From a virus, in the IMG/VR virus record IMGVR_UViG_3300025133_000038, positions 1 through 64,000 of that record: 64,000 nt of DNA; one strand, 5' to 3'. Both the position numbers and the translations under genes were made by a program. Within the stretch, counting starts at the first letter, position 1. Each line of letters begins with the position of its first letter. Of the stretch, positions 24,752 through 31,677 are shown piece after piece. Under the pieces are notes generated by a model. That model was not told the origin of the DNA. It saw nothing but the letters and a program-made list of their open reading frames with translations, and searched no databases.

Positions 24752-24950
24752 GAAGAAGTCAGAACGAAAGCGAGTTCGACAGGAACGAAACTTGCGTAAG
24801 AACAAGAGAAGTATGGGGGCATTTGATGTTGACCCTGATGGTCGTAACGACAAGGAAGTTCGTAATGCTGATATTGAATATGCAGACGCTTTAGTAAGGG
24901 AAATTGAAGATGACTATGCAGGCAAGGTATCTCGTTCGTCCAGACGATAG
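24750..24950 (+). CDS. Basic small protein
   Basis: 66 residues from ATG 24750, very basic at the start (KKSERKRVRQERNLRKNKR). If expressed from the promoter overlapping that ATG, translation would have to begin at a later Met (24813). Nucleic-acid contact is plausible. Confidence 0.45.
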   Translation: MKKSERKRVRQERNLRKNKRSMGAFDVDPDGRNDKEVRNADIEYADALVREIEDDYAGKVSRSSRR

Positions 24951-25179
24951 TATGATTTTTGAGTATGTTGAGGAATATGGTGTCTATCAGATAAGGAATG
25001 GTCCTACTGACCTAAAAGGTAATAGACCTAAGCCGTATGCTCACTTTACTTACGAAAACTTGACTGAGAACTATGATTTCTTTCCAATCTCAGTAGGTGA
25101 GTTCTCCTTTTGGGAGGAAAAGAATAAGAAGCATTATCAAGAAATGCAACAAGAGTTAAATAAGAAACACTATGGGTGA
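24910..25179 (+). CDS. Unknown 89-residue protein
   Basis: ATG 24910 has AGGG upstream and overlaps the previous gene by 41 nt; ATG 24952 right after that stop is an alternative. Soluble, aromatic-rich, ends in a helical tail just inside the following tRNA-like sequence. Confidence 0.6.
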   Translation: MTMQARYLVRPDDSMIFEYVEEYGVYQIRNGPTDLKGNRPKPYAHFTYENLTENYDFFPISVGEFSFWEEKNKKHYQEMQQELNKKHYG

Positions 25180-25246
25180 GGTAGCTCAGTCCGGTAGAGC
25201 AGGGTCGCGCGGCCCGTGTGCGTTGGTTCAAATCCAACCCTTCCCA
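25175..25246 (+). tRNA. tRNA-like gene, anticodon unclear
   Basis: D-arm GCTC-AGTCCGGTA-GAGC, T-arm GTTGG-TTCAAAT-CCAAC, acceptor GGTGAGG/CCTTCCC with one mismatch, discriminator A plus CT. The anticodon region is GC-rich and self-complementary (GGGTCGCGCGGCCC) and does not form a normal 5-bp stem with 7-nt loop. Possibly defective. Its 5' end overlaps the preceding gene. Confidence 0.5.
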
Positions 25247-25299
25247 CTTTGATGGCCGAGGCATGGTTGTCATACTAAGAGTTTGAAGCTGCGCAGCAC

Positions 25300-25373
25300 G
25301 AAGCACAACGGAGTTGCAACTCCTAGTAAGCTAAGTAAAGCACTTAGTAGAGGGTTCAAATCCCTTAGGCTTG
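25300..25373 (+). other. Class II tRNA-like remnant
   Basis: A stem GGAGT/ACTCC with loop TGCA, a variable-arm-like hairpin CTAAGT/ACTTAG (25331-25347) and a T-arm GAGGG-TTCAAAT-CCCTT are present, but no matching acceptor or valid anticodon loop. Probably a decayed tRNA. Confidence 0.4.
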
Positions 25374-25454
25374 TTTATAATATCCCGCTGGGGGATTACT
25401 GTTGAAAGACACCCCAAGAAATCCACGACGGGATTAAAAAATATCGTGGAAGAT

Positions 25455-25529
25455 GGTGCGGTAGCTCAGTCTGGTAGAGCGATTGGTTGAAGCCCAGTGA
25501 CAGCGGAGGTTCAAATCCTCCTCGTACCA
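25455..25529 (+). tRNA. tRNA-Phe(GAA)
   Basis: Anticodon arm ATTGG-TTGAAGC-CCAGT; T-arm GGAGG-TTCAAAT-CCTCC; acceptor GGTGCGG/TCGTACC; discriminator A then CT. Confidence 0.9.
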
Positions 25530-25535
25530 CTTTAA

Positions 25536-25608
25536 CGCCTAGGGTCCAAATGGTAATGGAGTCGGATTGTCTATCCGAATGCTGCGGGTTCGATTCCCGT
25601 CTGGGTGG
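25536..25608 (+). tRNA. tRNA-Asp(GTC), copy 1
   Basis: Anticodon arm TCGGA-TTGTCTA-TCCGA; acceptor CGCCTAG/CTGGGTG; discriminator G then CT. Shares a GGTCCAAATGGTAATGGAG D-arm with the copy at 26069. Confidence 0.9.
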
Positions 25609-25639
25609 CTTACTAACGGTTTTTGCAGAAAGAGACATT

Positions 25640-25864
25640 ATGAATACGACATTTGTATTATGGATGATTGCTGCTAATCAAGCAGGTTGGGCTTTGGGGT
25701 ATACTCTATTAGCCAACGATATGATGCCTGAGATTCCTATTAAGAAGGTTGACTGGGCTGAGCGGGCTGCTAGACCACTATCTACCAATACGGGTGATAG
25801 CTGGACCAACCAAGCTAATGAGAAGTTAAATAAGATTGCGATGGTGAGAATCTATGATAACTAA
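25640..25864 (+). CDS. Small protein with hydrophobic N-terminus
   Basis: 74 residues; residues 4-26 are hydrophobic (signal or anchor). Weak AGAGA ribosome site. Overlaps the next gene by 11 nt. Confidence 0.55.
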   Translation: MNTTFVLWMIAANQAGWALGYTLLANDMMPEIPIKKVDWAERAARPLSTNTGDSWTNQANEKLNKIAMVRIYDN

Positions 25865-26063
25865 AGATATTGAAGATGCAGCAAAAGAACACTTAAGAAA
25901 ATATCCTAATTTTGATATTGAGTCTTTTCTTGAATGGGCTTTGAATAAAAAACGTAAGGGTTGGATGACACAGATGGTTAATAAGCATGGTGTTGACATC
26001 TCTTTCTTAAACAAGAAACGTAAAAGACAGAGAAGTTTCATTCGTTATGTTGAATCTTCTTGA
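25854..26063 (+). CDS. Basic unknown protein
   Basis: 69 residues, helical, basic C-terminal half (NKKRKRQRSF). Lies between two tRNA-Asp genes. No known family. Confidence 0.6.
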   Translation: MITKDIEDAAKEHLRKYPNFDIESFLEWALNKKRKGWMTQMVNKHGVDISFLNKKRKRQRSFIRYVESS

Positions 26064-26068
26064 GATAC

Positions 26069-26141
26069 GCTCTAGGGTCCAAATGGTAATGGAGGCTGAT
26101 TGTCTATCAGCACGTTGCGGGTTCGACTCCCGTTTGGAGCG
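26069..26141 (+). tRNA. tRNA-Asp(GTC), copy 2
   Basis: Anticodon arm GCTGA-TTGTCTA-TCAGC; T-arm GCGGG-TTCGACT-CCCGT; acceptor GCTCTAG/TTGGAGC; discriminator G then CT. Diverged duplicate of the copy at 25536. Confidence 0.9.
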
Positions 26142-26217
26142 CTAATGGTTCCGTAAGGAACCTCTTGGTTTGGGTGACGCTTCCAAGTAAAACAAAACGC
26201 GAAGCTAGGGAGGTATT

Positions 26218-26293
26218 CCACATGGGTGTCTGTAAAACACTTGGCCTTGTTGTATGTGGTGGTTGCCGGGGGGTTCAATTCCCTTACTTCCCA
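26218..26293 (+). tRNA. tRNA-Tyr(GTA), D-arm reduced
   Basis: Anticodon loop CTGTAAA (GTA), acceptor GGGAGGT/ACTTCCC, long variable arm as expected for bacterial Tyr, discriminator A then CT. Only about 11 nt lie between acceptor and anticodon stem, so the D-arm is nearly absent. A GNRA-type hairpin GGTTCC-GTAA-GGAACC lies upstream (26147-26162). Confidence 0.7.
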
Positions 26294-26297
26294 CTTT

Positions 26298-26392
26298 AGT
26301 GACGTTGGGATAGTCTGGTAATCCACCTGTCTTGGAAACAGGAGCCTACAAGCCGAACTTGTGGGTCGTCGGTTCGAATCCGACCGTCGCTA
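26298..26392 (+). tRNA. Class II tRNA with TGG anticodon (Ser-like/Pro)
   Basis: Anticodon arm CCTGT-CTTGGAA-ACAGG places TGG at 34-36, a Pro anticodon, yet it has a long variable arm (CCTACAAG/CTTGTGGG) and a 3-bp D-stem as in Ser/Leu tRNAs. A genuine Pro(TGG) gene is at 31772. One-base shift of the loop would give Ser GGA. Acceptor AGTGACG/CGTCGCT; discriminator A then CT. Confidence 0.75.
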
Positions 26393-26516
26393 CTGCGGCT
26401 TTGCTGCCATTAGGATAATGGGTGAGGAGTATGAGGGAGAAGGTTTACCGCCGACTCCTGCAATCTACCCATGAATACGGTGGTGGGTGGTACAAAGTTG
26501 CTCGGTGGCTTTGCCG

Positions 26517-26596
26517 CATAAGTTAGTCTTAGTGACATAGGAAGGGTTGGATTTGCCGTCCAAGGTCAGTACTCTCACTAAGGGTTATTTCTTATG
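26517..26596 (+). ncRNA. Nested-stem structured element in tRNA array
   Basis: CATAAG (26517-26522) pairs with CTTATG (26591-26596), CTTAGTGA (26528-26535) with TCACTAAG (26575-26582), and TTGGA/TCCAA (26547-26563) closes an inner loop. It resembles a tRNA without T-arm. 26400-26610 has no protein gene. Function unknown. Confidence 0.5.
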
Positions 26597-26619
26597 TGGG
26601 TGGCACATGGTCGCCACAT

Positions 26620-26691
26620 GGTCTGTAGGTGTAATGGTTGCATTGCGAGCTTTTAACTCGTTAGGACGGAGTTCGACTCTCCGGCGGACCA
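26620..26691 (+). tRNA. tRNA-Lys(TTT)
   Basis: Anticodon arm GCGAG-CTTTTAA-CTCGT; T-arm CGGAG-TTCGACT-CTCCG; acceptor GGTCTGT/GCGGACC; discriminator A then CT. Confidence 0.9.
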
Positions 26692-26705
26692 CTTAGGAGA
26701 ATATT

Positions 26706-26936
26706 ATGGATATATGGACACTCAATAAGGAAGAAACGGATAGGGTTCAGACCCTAGCTGAAAAAATGCTGGATGATAGGCGTTTGACGGGTGAAGAAAG
26801 AAGGCGTTTCTATGCAACCGCTATCTCCTTTGCTCTTTCTACCTTAAAGGGTAAGGATGTTGGGTTTAATCATGTCTTACTTAAAATGGAAATAGGGGAG
26901 CTACTCAATGCAAAGCAAACATGCTCACTGTCCTGA
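26706..26936 (+). CDS. Unknown helical protein
   Basis: 76 residues, AGGAGAATATT-ATG start shortly after tRNA-Lys. All-helical, soluble. Overlaps the next gene by 29 nt. Confidence 0.65.
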   Translation: MDIWTLNKEETDRVQTLAEKMLDDRRLTGEERRRFYATAISFALSTLKGKDVGFNHVLLKMEIGELLNAKQTCSLS

Positions 26937-27105
26937 ACACATTACATATCCTGCCAATAAGATGCTTCCCAAGGAAGCCCTGGCGACAGAGACAAATAAC
27001 GAAGGAAGAATATTGCGTAGCCGTTCACAGGCAAGCAGTAAAGAAATAAAAAGGATTCACACTAGAAGGTCTAGGCGATTTCTAAAAGATAACTTAGACT
27101 ACTAA
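26908..27105 (+). CDS. Basic unknown protein
   Basis: 65 residues, GGGGAGCTACTCA-ATG start. C-terminal half very basic (RIHTRRSRRFLKD). Unknown. Confidence 0.55.
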   Translation: MQSKHAHCPEHITYPANKMLPKEALATETNNEGRILRSRSQASSKEIKRIHTRRSRRFLKDNLDY

Positions 27106-27126
27106 AACAGAAAGAGTTACTGTGTC

Positions 27127-27303
27127 ATGCGAACTAAGAAGAGTAAATATCTCTCCACTTGGGAGCATATTCAGTTAGAATTTTGGAGTAAACTATTCAT
27201 ATGGTCGTGCAAGTCAAGAGTTCGCACTATATGCGTACCAGAAATAGTATGTAATTGGATTGACAAACAGGTATGGAAACAACTTAGAAAGATTCCTAAA
27301 TAA
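27127..27303 (+). CDS. Unknown 58-residue protein
   Basis: Trp- and Lys/Arg-rich, no clear domain. Weak ribosome site. Directly upstream of the pilin-like gene. Confidence 0.45.
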   Translation: MRTKKSKYLSTWEHIQLEFWSKLFIWSCKSRVRTICVPEIVCNWIDKQVWKQLRKIPK

Positions 27304-27319
27304 AAAGGTGCAACCTATT

Positions 27320-27598
27320 ATGTTAAAAAAACTATGGAACGATGAAATCGGCGGTATTATTTCAGCCGAGTATATTATGCTTAGCGGCATATTGGTGGCG
27401 GGGTTAGTGACTGGCTTGACAGGCGTTCGTACCGCTATGTTGAACGAGCTAGAGAATGTATCGAATGGGATTAGTTCCATCAATCAAAGCTACTATTATG
27501 ATGGTGTTGAGGGGCCTGGGGCAATGACTGCTGGTTCTTCCTACGAAGACACAAATAGTAATGAGAGATGTATTATTGTAGCTGAAATTAATGAGTGA
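27320..27598 (+). CDS. Flp-type short pilin-like protein
   Basis: 92 residues. A short basic/acidic leader (KKLWNDEIGG) is followed by SAEYIMLSGILVAGLVTGL, the glutamate-five-type hydrophobic helix of Flp/TadA-secreted pilins. The following NELENVSNGISSINQSYYY resembles short pilin-like proteins I recall from Planctomycetota. AAGG precedes the ATG. A phage-borne pilin could mimic, compete with or disguise host pili. Host attribution is inference. Confidence 0.7.
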   Translation: MLKKLWNDEIGGIISAEYIMLSGILVAGLVTGLTGVRTAMLNELENVSNGISSINQSYYYDGVEGPGAMTAGSSYEDTNSNERCIIVAEINE

Positions 27599-27770
27599 TT
27601 TTGTAGTATACACATTTCCTGTAGGACGAGTACCCACAAGAAGTTGCACCTTGTGTTCTGATTGTGGGGGTGTCCTTTACTTTGATGAAGACCTTTATTG
27701 CAAGAATTGTGCTTTTCCAGAGAAGCTGAGGGAAGAGATTAGGGAGTTGTTGAATGACAAGAATGGGTAG
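27591..27770 (+). CDS. Zinc-ribbon mini-protein with L-x-E-I-x-x-LL tail
   Basis: 59 residues overlapping the pilin-like stop. CTLCSDC and CKNC form a four-Cys ribbon; the tail EKLREEIRELLNDKNG recurs in genes 27754, 51556, 53105 and 53226. Confidence 0.65.
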   Translation: MSDFVVYTFPVGRVPTRSCTLCSDCGGVLYFDEDLYCKNCAFPEKLREEIRELLNDKNG

Positions 27771-27900
27771 TATCGGCTCAATAATGTATAGCTATTGTAA
27801 TAGCTGTAAGCATTGGTATAAGAGTGATGGTGGTTGTTCTAGGTGTGTTTACTTTTTGGAATTGAAAGAAGAGATTGGAAAGCTGTTAAATGGACATTAA
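27754..27900 (+). CDS. Zinc-ribbon mini-protein, same family
   Basis: 48 residues. CNSC and CSRC pairs, then tail LKEEIGKLLNGH. Starts within the previous gene. Confidence 0.6.
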   Translation: MTRMGSIGSIMYSYCNSCKHWYKSDGGCSRCVYFLELKEEIGKLLNGH

Positions 27901-28054
27901 GTTTGAGTATGATGACAATATTTTGGATACTATTAACAAAATCAATAAGGCCCTACATGAGCATAAGTTGCAAGTTGTCTTTATTGATGAGGAACGAGAT
28001 GATGGTATCATCGAAGGAAACATAGAAAAGAGAGAAGACATAGTCTTCGTATAA
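27890..28054 (+). CDS. Unknown acidic 54-residue protein
   Basis: ATG inside the end of the previous gene. Helix then strand-like DIVFV ending. Followed 5 nt later by a tRNA. Not recognised. Confidence 0.5.
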   Translation: MDIKFEYDDNILDTINKINKALHEHKLQVVFIDEERDDGIIEGNIEKREDIVFV

Positions 28055-28059
28055 AGTAT

Positions 28060-28134
28060 GGGGGTGTAGCCCAACTGGAAAGAGGCATCACGCTTAGAAC
28101 GTGACCAGTGCAAGTTCGAGTCTTGTCACCCCTA
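28060..28134 (+). tRNA. tRNA with TAG anticodon (Leu), class I variable loop
   Basis: Anticodon arm TCACG-CTTAGAA-CGTGA gives TAG (codon CTA). The variable loop is only about 5 nt although bacterial Leu tRNAs are class II; a normal class II Leu(TAG) gene is at 39025. Acceptor GGGGGTG/CACCCCT with G1-U72; discriminator A then CT. Confidence 0.8.
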
Positions 28135-28138
28135 CTTG

Positions 28139-28211
28139 GCAGATATAGTATAATTTGGCAGTACCACGGTTTCGTACTCCGTAAGTTTCGGTTCGAGTCC
28201 GAATGTCTGCT
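28139..28211 (+). tRNA. tRNA-Thr(CGT)
   Basis: Anticodon arm ACGGT-TTCGTAC-TCCGT (one U-U), T-arm TTCGG-TTCGAGT-CCGAA, acceptor GCAGATA/TGTCTGC, discriminator T then CT, as in the other Thr tRNAs here. Confidence 0.8.
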
Positions 28212-28227
28212 CTTACAAGGAATCCTT

Positions 28228-28599
28228 ATGAACGAAGATTATAAGATACCCGTTGAAGCTATGGTCAACGAGGAACTCCTATTAGAGGTAGCACTATTCG
28301 CTGCTACTACTAGAAGTAAAAATGTTAAGTTAGAAGGAGCAGAAGCCATAATAACTCGCTATGTTATGAACCAACTGCTCGATGAAATGACTGTTGATGA
28401 ATTGTTTTTAATGGACAAGCAAGTTATTGCAGATATGTGTAATGAGCTATTAGCAGATTATGCTATGACTAGCTTAGCTATGCTTGGATTACTAGATGCT
28501 GGTATTGATGAAAATGGTGATATTGAATATACGACAACTGAACTAGGGAAGGTTGTCAAAGAATACTCTGACAAACACCCGCTTAACGAGCAAGAGTAG
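28228..28599 (+). CDS. Unknown helical protein
   Basis: 123 residues, AAGGAATCCTT-ATG start right after tRNA-Thr. All-helical, acidic. No recognised domain. Confidence 0.65.
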   Translation: MNEDYKIPVEAMVNEELLLEVALFAATTRSKNVKLEGAEAIITRYVMNQLLDEMTVDELFLMDKQVIADMCNELLADYAMTSLAMLGLLDAGIDENGDIEYTTTELGKVVKEYSDKHPLNEQE

Positions 28600-28619
28600 T
28601 CTTGCAGGAGTAAGAGTTG

Positions 28620-28895
28620 ATGGTCTTGAAGTACGAAGATTACAAGGCTGGGGCTAAAGCCGCTAAAGTAGCCCATGAAAAGACTAGACTACAAAGAGTA
28701 AATGACACACAAGAGAAGATTGACGGCGTTTTGAAAAGACTGGGTAGATGTACCTTTAGTGTAGAACGCGAGATTGCTGAGGAAATCCACGATGCCTATA
28801 GGGTGGCGGGCTGGAAGGTTAGGGGCGAACACAGCTATGCTCCTGGCGACCAACTATTATTAGTTATAACACCAGTTGAGGACAAAAGAAGATGA
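28620..28895 (+). CDS. Unknown 91-residue protein
   Basis: AGGAGTAAGAGTTG-ATG start. Helical N-half, strand-rich C-terminus. Overlaps the next gene by ATGA. Confidence 0.65.
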   Translation: MVLKYEDYKAGAKAAKVAHEKTRLQRVNDTQEKIDGVLKRLGRCTFSVEREIAEEIHDAYRVAGWKVRGEHSYAPGDQLLLVITPVEDKRR

Positions 28896-29035
28896 ATCAT
28901 ATTGGACCTACTATTGCGACCGTTGCTATTTGGGCTTCTGTAGCCATTTCAAGTATTTTTATTGGAGAGGCTGTTGTGGCGGTGTCTATATTCGCATTGT
29001 TCGCAACGATGACTATTTGGGGAGTAGCAACATGA
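28892..29035 (+). CDS. Two-span membrane mini-protein
   Basis: 47 residues, hydrophobic almost throughout (two spans, 5-24 and 27-45). Overlaps both neighbours by ATGA. Confidence 0.6.
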   Translation: MNHIGPTIATVAIWASVAISSIFIGEAVVAVSIFALFATMTIWGVAT

Positions 29036-29175
29036 CAATGGCGTGTATATGTGGGGGAGTATTAGAGTGGACGGTGGTAATCGCCCTCATCACTATTATT
29101 TCTTCCCTGCTCGACAAATTTAGGATTAAACGCTTAAAATGTAGGTGTAAATGTAAGGATATTGGGGATATTTAA
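29032..29175 (+). CDS. Membrane mini-protein with Cys-rich tail
   Basis: 47 residues: one membrane span (12-27) followed by a basic Cys-rich tail (KCRCKCK). ATG overlaps the previous TGA. Confidence 0.55.
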   Translation: MTMACICGGVLEWTVVIALITIISSLLDKFRIKRLKCRCKCKDIGDI

Positions 29176-29187
29176 GTATCCCCTTGA

Positions 29188-29272
29188 TGTAGAGGGAGTA
29201 CGTTGGTGTACTGAGCGGACTGTTAATCCGTCGCCCGTTAAAAGGTCACAGGTTCGATTCCTGTCTCTACAG
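29188..29272 (+). tRNA. tRNA-Asn(GTT) with extended variable loop
   Basis: Anticodon arm GCGGA-CTGTTAA-TCCGT; T-arm ACAGG-TTCGATT-CCTGT; acceptor TGTAGAG/CTCTACA; discriminator G then CT. The variable region is about 16 nt, longer than usual for Asn. Confidence 0.8.
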
Positions 29273-29287
29273 CTTTGTTAGATACAA

Positions 29288-29345
29288 CTCTAAAGAAGTG
29301 GTGTATAATATTTGTGTAATATTACGCCAAGTGAACTCTTTAGAG
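29288..29345 (+). promoter_or_regulatory. Putative operator: inverted repeat around a -10
   Basis: CTCTAAAGA (29288-29296) and its exact inverse TCTTTAGAG (29337-29345) flank a TATAAT (29304-29309) and a small AATATT/AATATT hairpin. The right arm overlaps the ribosome site of gene 29356. No good -35 is visible, so activation or repression by a DNA-binding protein is plausible. Confidence 0.5.
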
Positions 29346-29355
29346 GACAAATAAA

Positions 29356-30093
29356 ATGAGGAAAACAGCTAAGATTGGGTTTTTCGCCCTATTAGCGGTG
29401 TTTATAACAGCACCTATCTTCGGGGCTATCACAGCGCCCGATAAGGTTGATGCTCATAAGCCGATTATTATTGAAGCATCTGATGGTGCTGACGTATACA
29501 TTTGGCATGTGCCTAAACCTGCAATCAGAATCGTAGTAGATGGCGGTCGCGGTCTACACGTATGGGCTCCTCCTGGTAAGTATGAGATTAGACTAACCAC
29601 CATTTCGGTTGATGTTCAAGTTGACCCTAATTGGAAGCCTGATGGTGAGAGTGTTCCAGACCTAAAGAAGAACATTCAATACGATGAGCATTTTGCTACT
29701 GTTGAAGTTGTTGGTTCTGGACCAGCTCCAAACCCTAACCCTAATCCAAATCCCAACCCTAATCCTGCTCCTTCTAATGCTTTCAAGCAAAACGTAGAAG
29801 CTGCACTAACTAAGGTTGATGCCGCTGGACTTACTTTTAAGAGTAAGGTTGCAGCTATTTATTCAAACATCGCTCAAGAGGCTGAAGCTCAGCCAGATGC
29901 TTGGGGCGTAGCAGATATGGTAAACCAAGCTAAGGTTCGCGTAACTGCAAAACTACCGAGTACTGCACTTAAGTCATGGTCAGGATTCTGGCCTGGGCTT
30001 GGTAAGTCATTTAAAGAACTAGGTTTAGATTCTACTGACCTCGATGGTCATATCGACGCCTTTAAACAAGTAGTAGAAGTTCTGGAGAACTAA
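29356..30093 (+). CDS. Exported protein with beta domain and PN-repeat linker
   Basis: 245 residues. Signal peptide (basic start, hydrophobic 8-22, possible cleavage after FGA). Residues 25-115 are beta-rich, Ig/PKD-like; a linker of repeated Pro-Asn (six or more PN pairs, about 125-138) leads to a helical C-terminal domain. First gene of an exported set with 30098, 30452 and 31432. Could be a secreted effector or virion-surface component. Confidence 0.7.
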   Translation: MRKTAKIGFFALLAVFITAPIFGAITAPDKVDAHKPIIIEASDGADVYIWHVPKPAIRIVVDGGRGLHVWAPPGKYEIRLTTISVDVQVDPNWKPDGESVPDLKKNIQYDEHFATVEVVGSGPAPNPNPNPNPNPNPAPSNAFKQNVEAALTKVDAAGLTFKSKVAAIYSNIAQEAEAQPDAWGVADMVNQAKVRVTAKLPSTALKSWSGFWPGLGKSFKELGLDSTDLDGHIDAFKQVVEVLEN

Positions 30094-30097
30094 TAAT

Positions 30098-30448
30098 ATG
30101 AGTATTGAAAAGTTCGCAGAGGAAGTCTGCGATACCTGTAACACAGAGAACTATGGTTCCATTACTGGAATTATGGCAATTATCGAAGTAATCATGGAGC
30201 TAATCCAAGGTTGTCAAGAAAACAGAAATACCTTTGTTCAGTCAGCAGCTAACCCTACTCGACTACAACAGGTTGGTCTAAGGATTCATGTTCGTAGAAC
30301 AATGGGTGTTCGTGGTCGTAAGAATGTTAAACGAGCAGCTCAGGCTATGATTGATAAAGCCGCAACAATGGATGAAGCAGCATTGGGTGCTATTCACGAC
30401 GAAGGTGTGGCAGCAATGAATCCAGCCGTTGATTACGACTTCGGATAA
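30098..30448 (+). CDS. Unknown helical protein ending in YDF
   Basis: 116 residues, all-helical, no signal peptide; C-terminus PAVDYDFG resembles the N-terminus FDYDF of the following protease. Probably part of the same functional unit. Confidence 0.65.
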   Translation: MSIEKFAEEVCDTCNTENYGSITGIMAIIEVIMELIQGCQENRNTFVQSAANPTRLQQVGLRIHVRRTMGVRGRKNVKRAAQAMIDKAATMDEAALGAIHDEGVAAMNPAVDYDFG

Positions 30449-30451
30449 ATC

Positions 30452-31429
30452 ATGCCAGTTTTTGATTATGACTTTACCCCGACTCCTAAACAGTTAACAG
30501 AGATTTACGACGGTGGTTTTAAGGGCGTTATCCATGATGCTGCATCTTATGCGGCATTAAGGACTGTTGCCCCTCGCTTCTATGATGTCTTTCCAGGCGC
30601 CAAGGGAGCAGGTAAGGGAAGAGTATCTCTTCCTTATAAGGCAGCTTTGACGCTTGACCCTGAATTTGGGGGCTATGAGAGCCAAACCACTGGTGACTGT
30701 GTTAGTCATTCCACGCGAAATGCTGGTATGATGGATTACTGTATTGATGCGATGTTCGGAGAAACAGAGTTCAAGGGACGCTTAGCCACAGAAAACATCT
30801 ATGGTTATCGTGGACATGGTGGGCAGGGAGCCAACTGTTCTCGTTTAGCACTGTATGTATCACAAGAAGGTCCAGGTGGATTCTTAGTAAGAGCAAAATA
30901 TGATGATGGCGGGAGAAATTCCGTTGACCTAAGCCGCTATAATAGCCGCACTGGTCACAACTGGGGTCGCCCAGGAACACCAAGTTGGCTTAATAAGATT
31001 GCGGCTAAGAACAAGGCTTTTAGCGTATTCTCGGTTAAGTCTTCTGACGAAGCAAGAGATGCGATAGCTTCTGGCTACGGCATCTCAATGTGTTCTGGAT
31101 ATGGCTTCAGGTCGAATAGAAATGAAGATGGCCTATGTGAACGCTCAGGTGGATGGAATCATGCTATGGCGTGGGTTGGTGTCGATGATACCGATTGGGC
31201 ACATCAAAAGTATGGTGGACCCCTATTTATGATTCAGAACTCTTGGGGTGAATGGAATAGTGGACCAAAAAGGCATGAACAGCCTGATGGCTCATTCTTC
31301 GTTCGACCTAAGATTTCATCTGCTATGATTAACGGTGGAGGTGGATATGTTATCTCCTCTGTGAGGGGTTACAATAGGGAGTTGACATATGATGTTACCT
31401 CTCAAGTCCTCGAATTGAGCAAGGCTTAA
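30452..31429 (+). CDS. Papain-like (C1A) cysteine protease
   Basis: 325 residues. Catalytic triad readable: Q..GDCVS (Cys near residue 77, with the oxyanion Gln before it), WNHAMAWVG (His near 233) and IQNSWGEWN (Asn near 263), in papain order. No signal peptide or propeptide recognised; the N-terminal 50 residues begin FDYDFTPTP. Could process virion proteins or act on the host envelope. Confidence 0.85.
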   Translation: MPVFDYDFTPTPKQLTEIYDGGFKGVIHDAASYAALRTVAPRFYDVFPGAKGAGKGRVSLPYKAALTLDPEFGGYESQTTGDCVSHSTRNAGMMDYCIDAMFGETEFKGRLATENIYGYRGHGGQGANCSRLALYVSQEGPGGFLVRAKYDDGGRNSVDLSRYNSRTGHNWGRPGTPSWLNKIAAKNKAFSVFSVKSSDEARDAIASGYGISMCSGYGFRSNRNEDGLCERSGGWNHAMAWVGVDDTDWAHQKYGGPLFMIQNSWGEWNSGPKRHEQPDGSFFVRPKISSAMINGGGGYVISSVRGYNRELTYDVTSQVLELSKA

Positions 31430-31431
31430 AA

Positions 31432-31659
31432 ATGAAAAAGACCATTACTACATTAGCGTTTTTACTAGCTGTTGGCTTATCCTACGATATGTCACCTGTG
31501 TCATATAATATGGCTCCATCGGCTAATTACGATTTTGAGCCAGTAATAGTTGAAGAAGTCGAAGAAGTCAAGCCTGAACCAAAGGCTCCTGAAGTCCCCA
31601 AAAAGGCCACTGTTAAGACCACACAGAGCCGCCGAGGGTGGTTTAGGCGTAGGAGGTAG
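31432..31659 (+). CDS. Small exported Pro/Glu-rich protein
   Basis: 75 residues: signal peptide (4-18), a SANYDFEP motif echoing its neighbours, a Glu/Pro/Lys-rich stretch and a RRGWFRRRR tail. Last gene before a terminator. Confidence 0.6.
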   Translation: MKKTITTLAFLLAVGLSYDMSPVSYNMAPSANYDFEPVIVEEVEEVKPEPKAPEVPKKATVKTTQSRRGWFRRRR

Positions 31660-31677
31660 ACAAATCCTTGAATCAAA

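Noticed and set aside
28060-28134. Amber suppressor tRNA
   Set aside because: Anticodon TAG reads CTA (Leu), not the TAG stop codon; genes here use all three stops normally.
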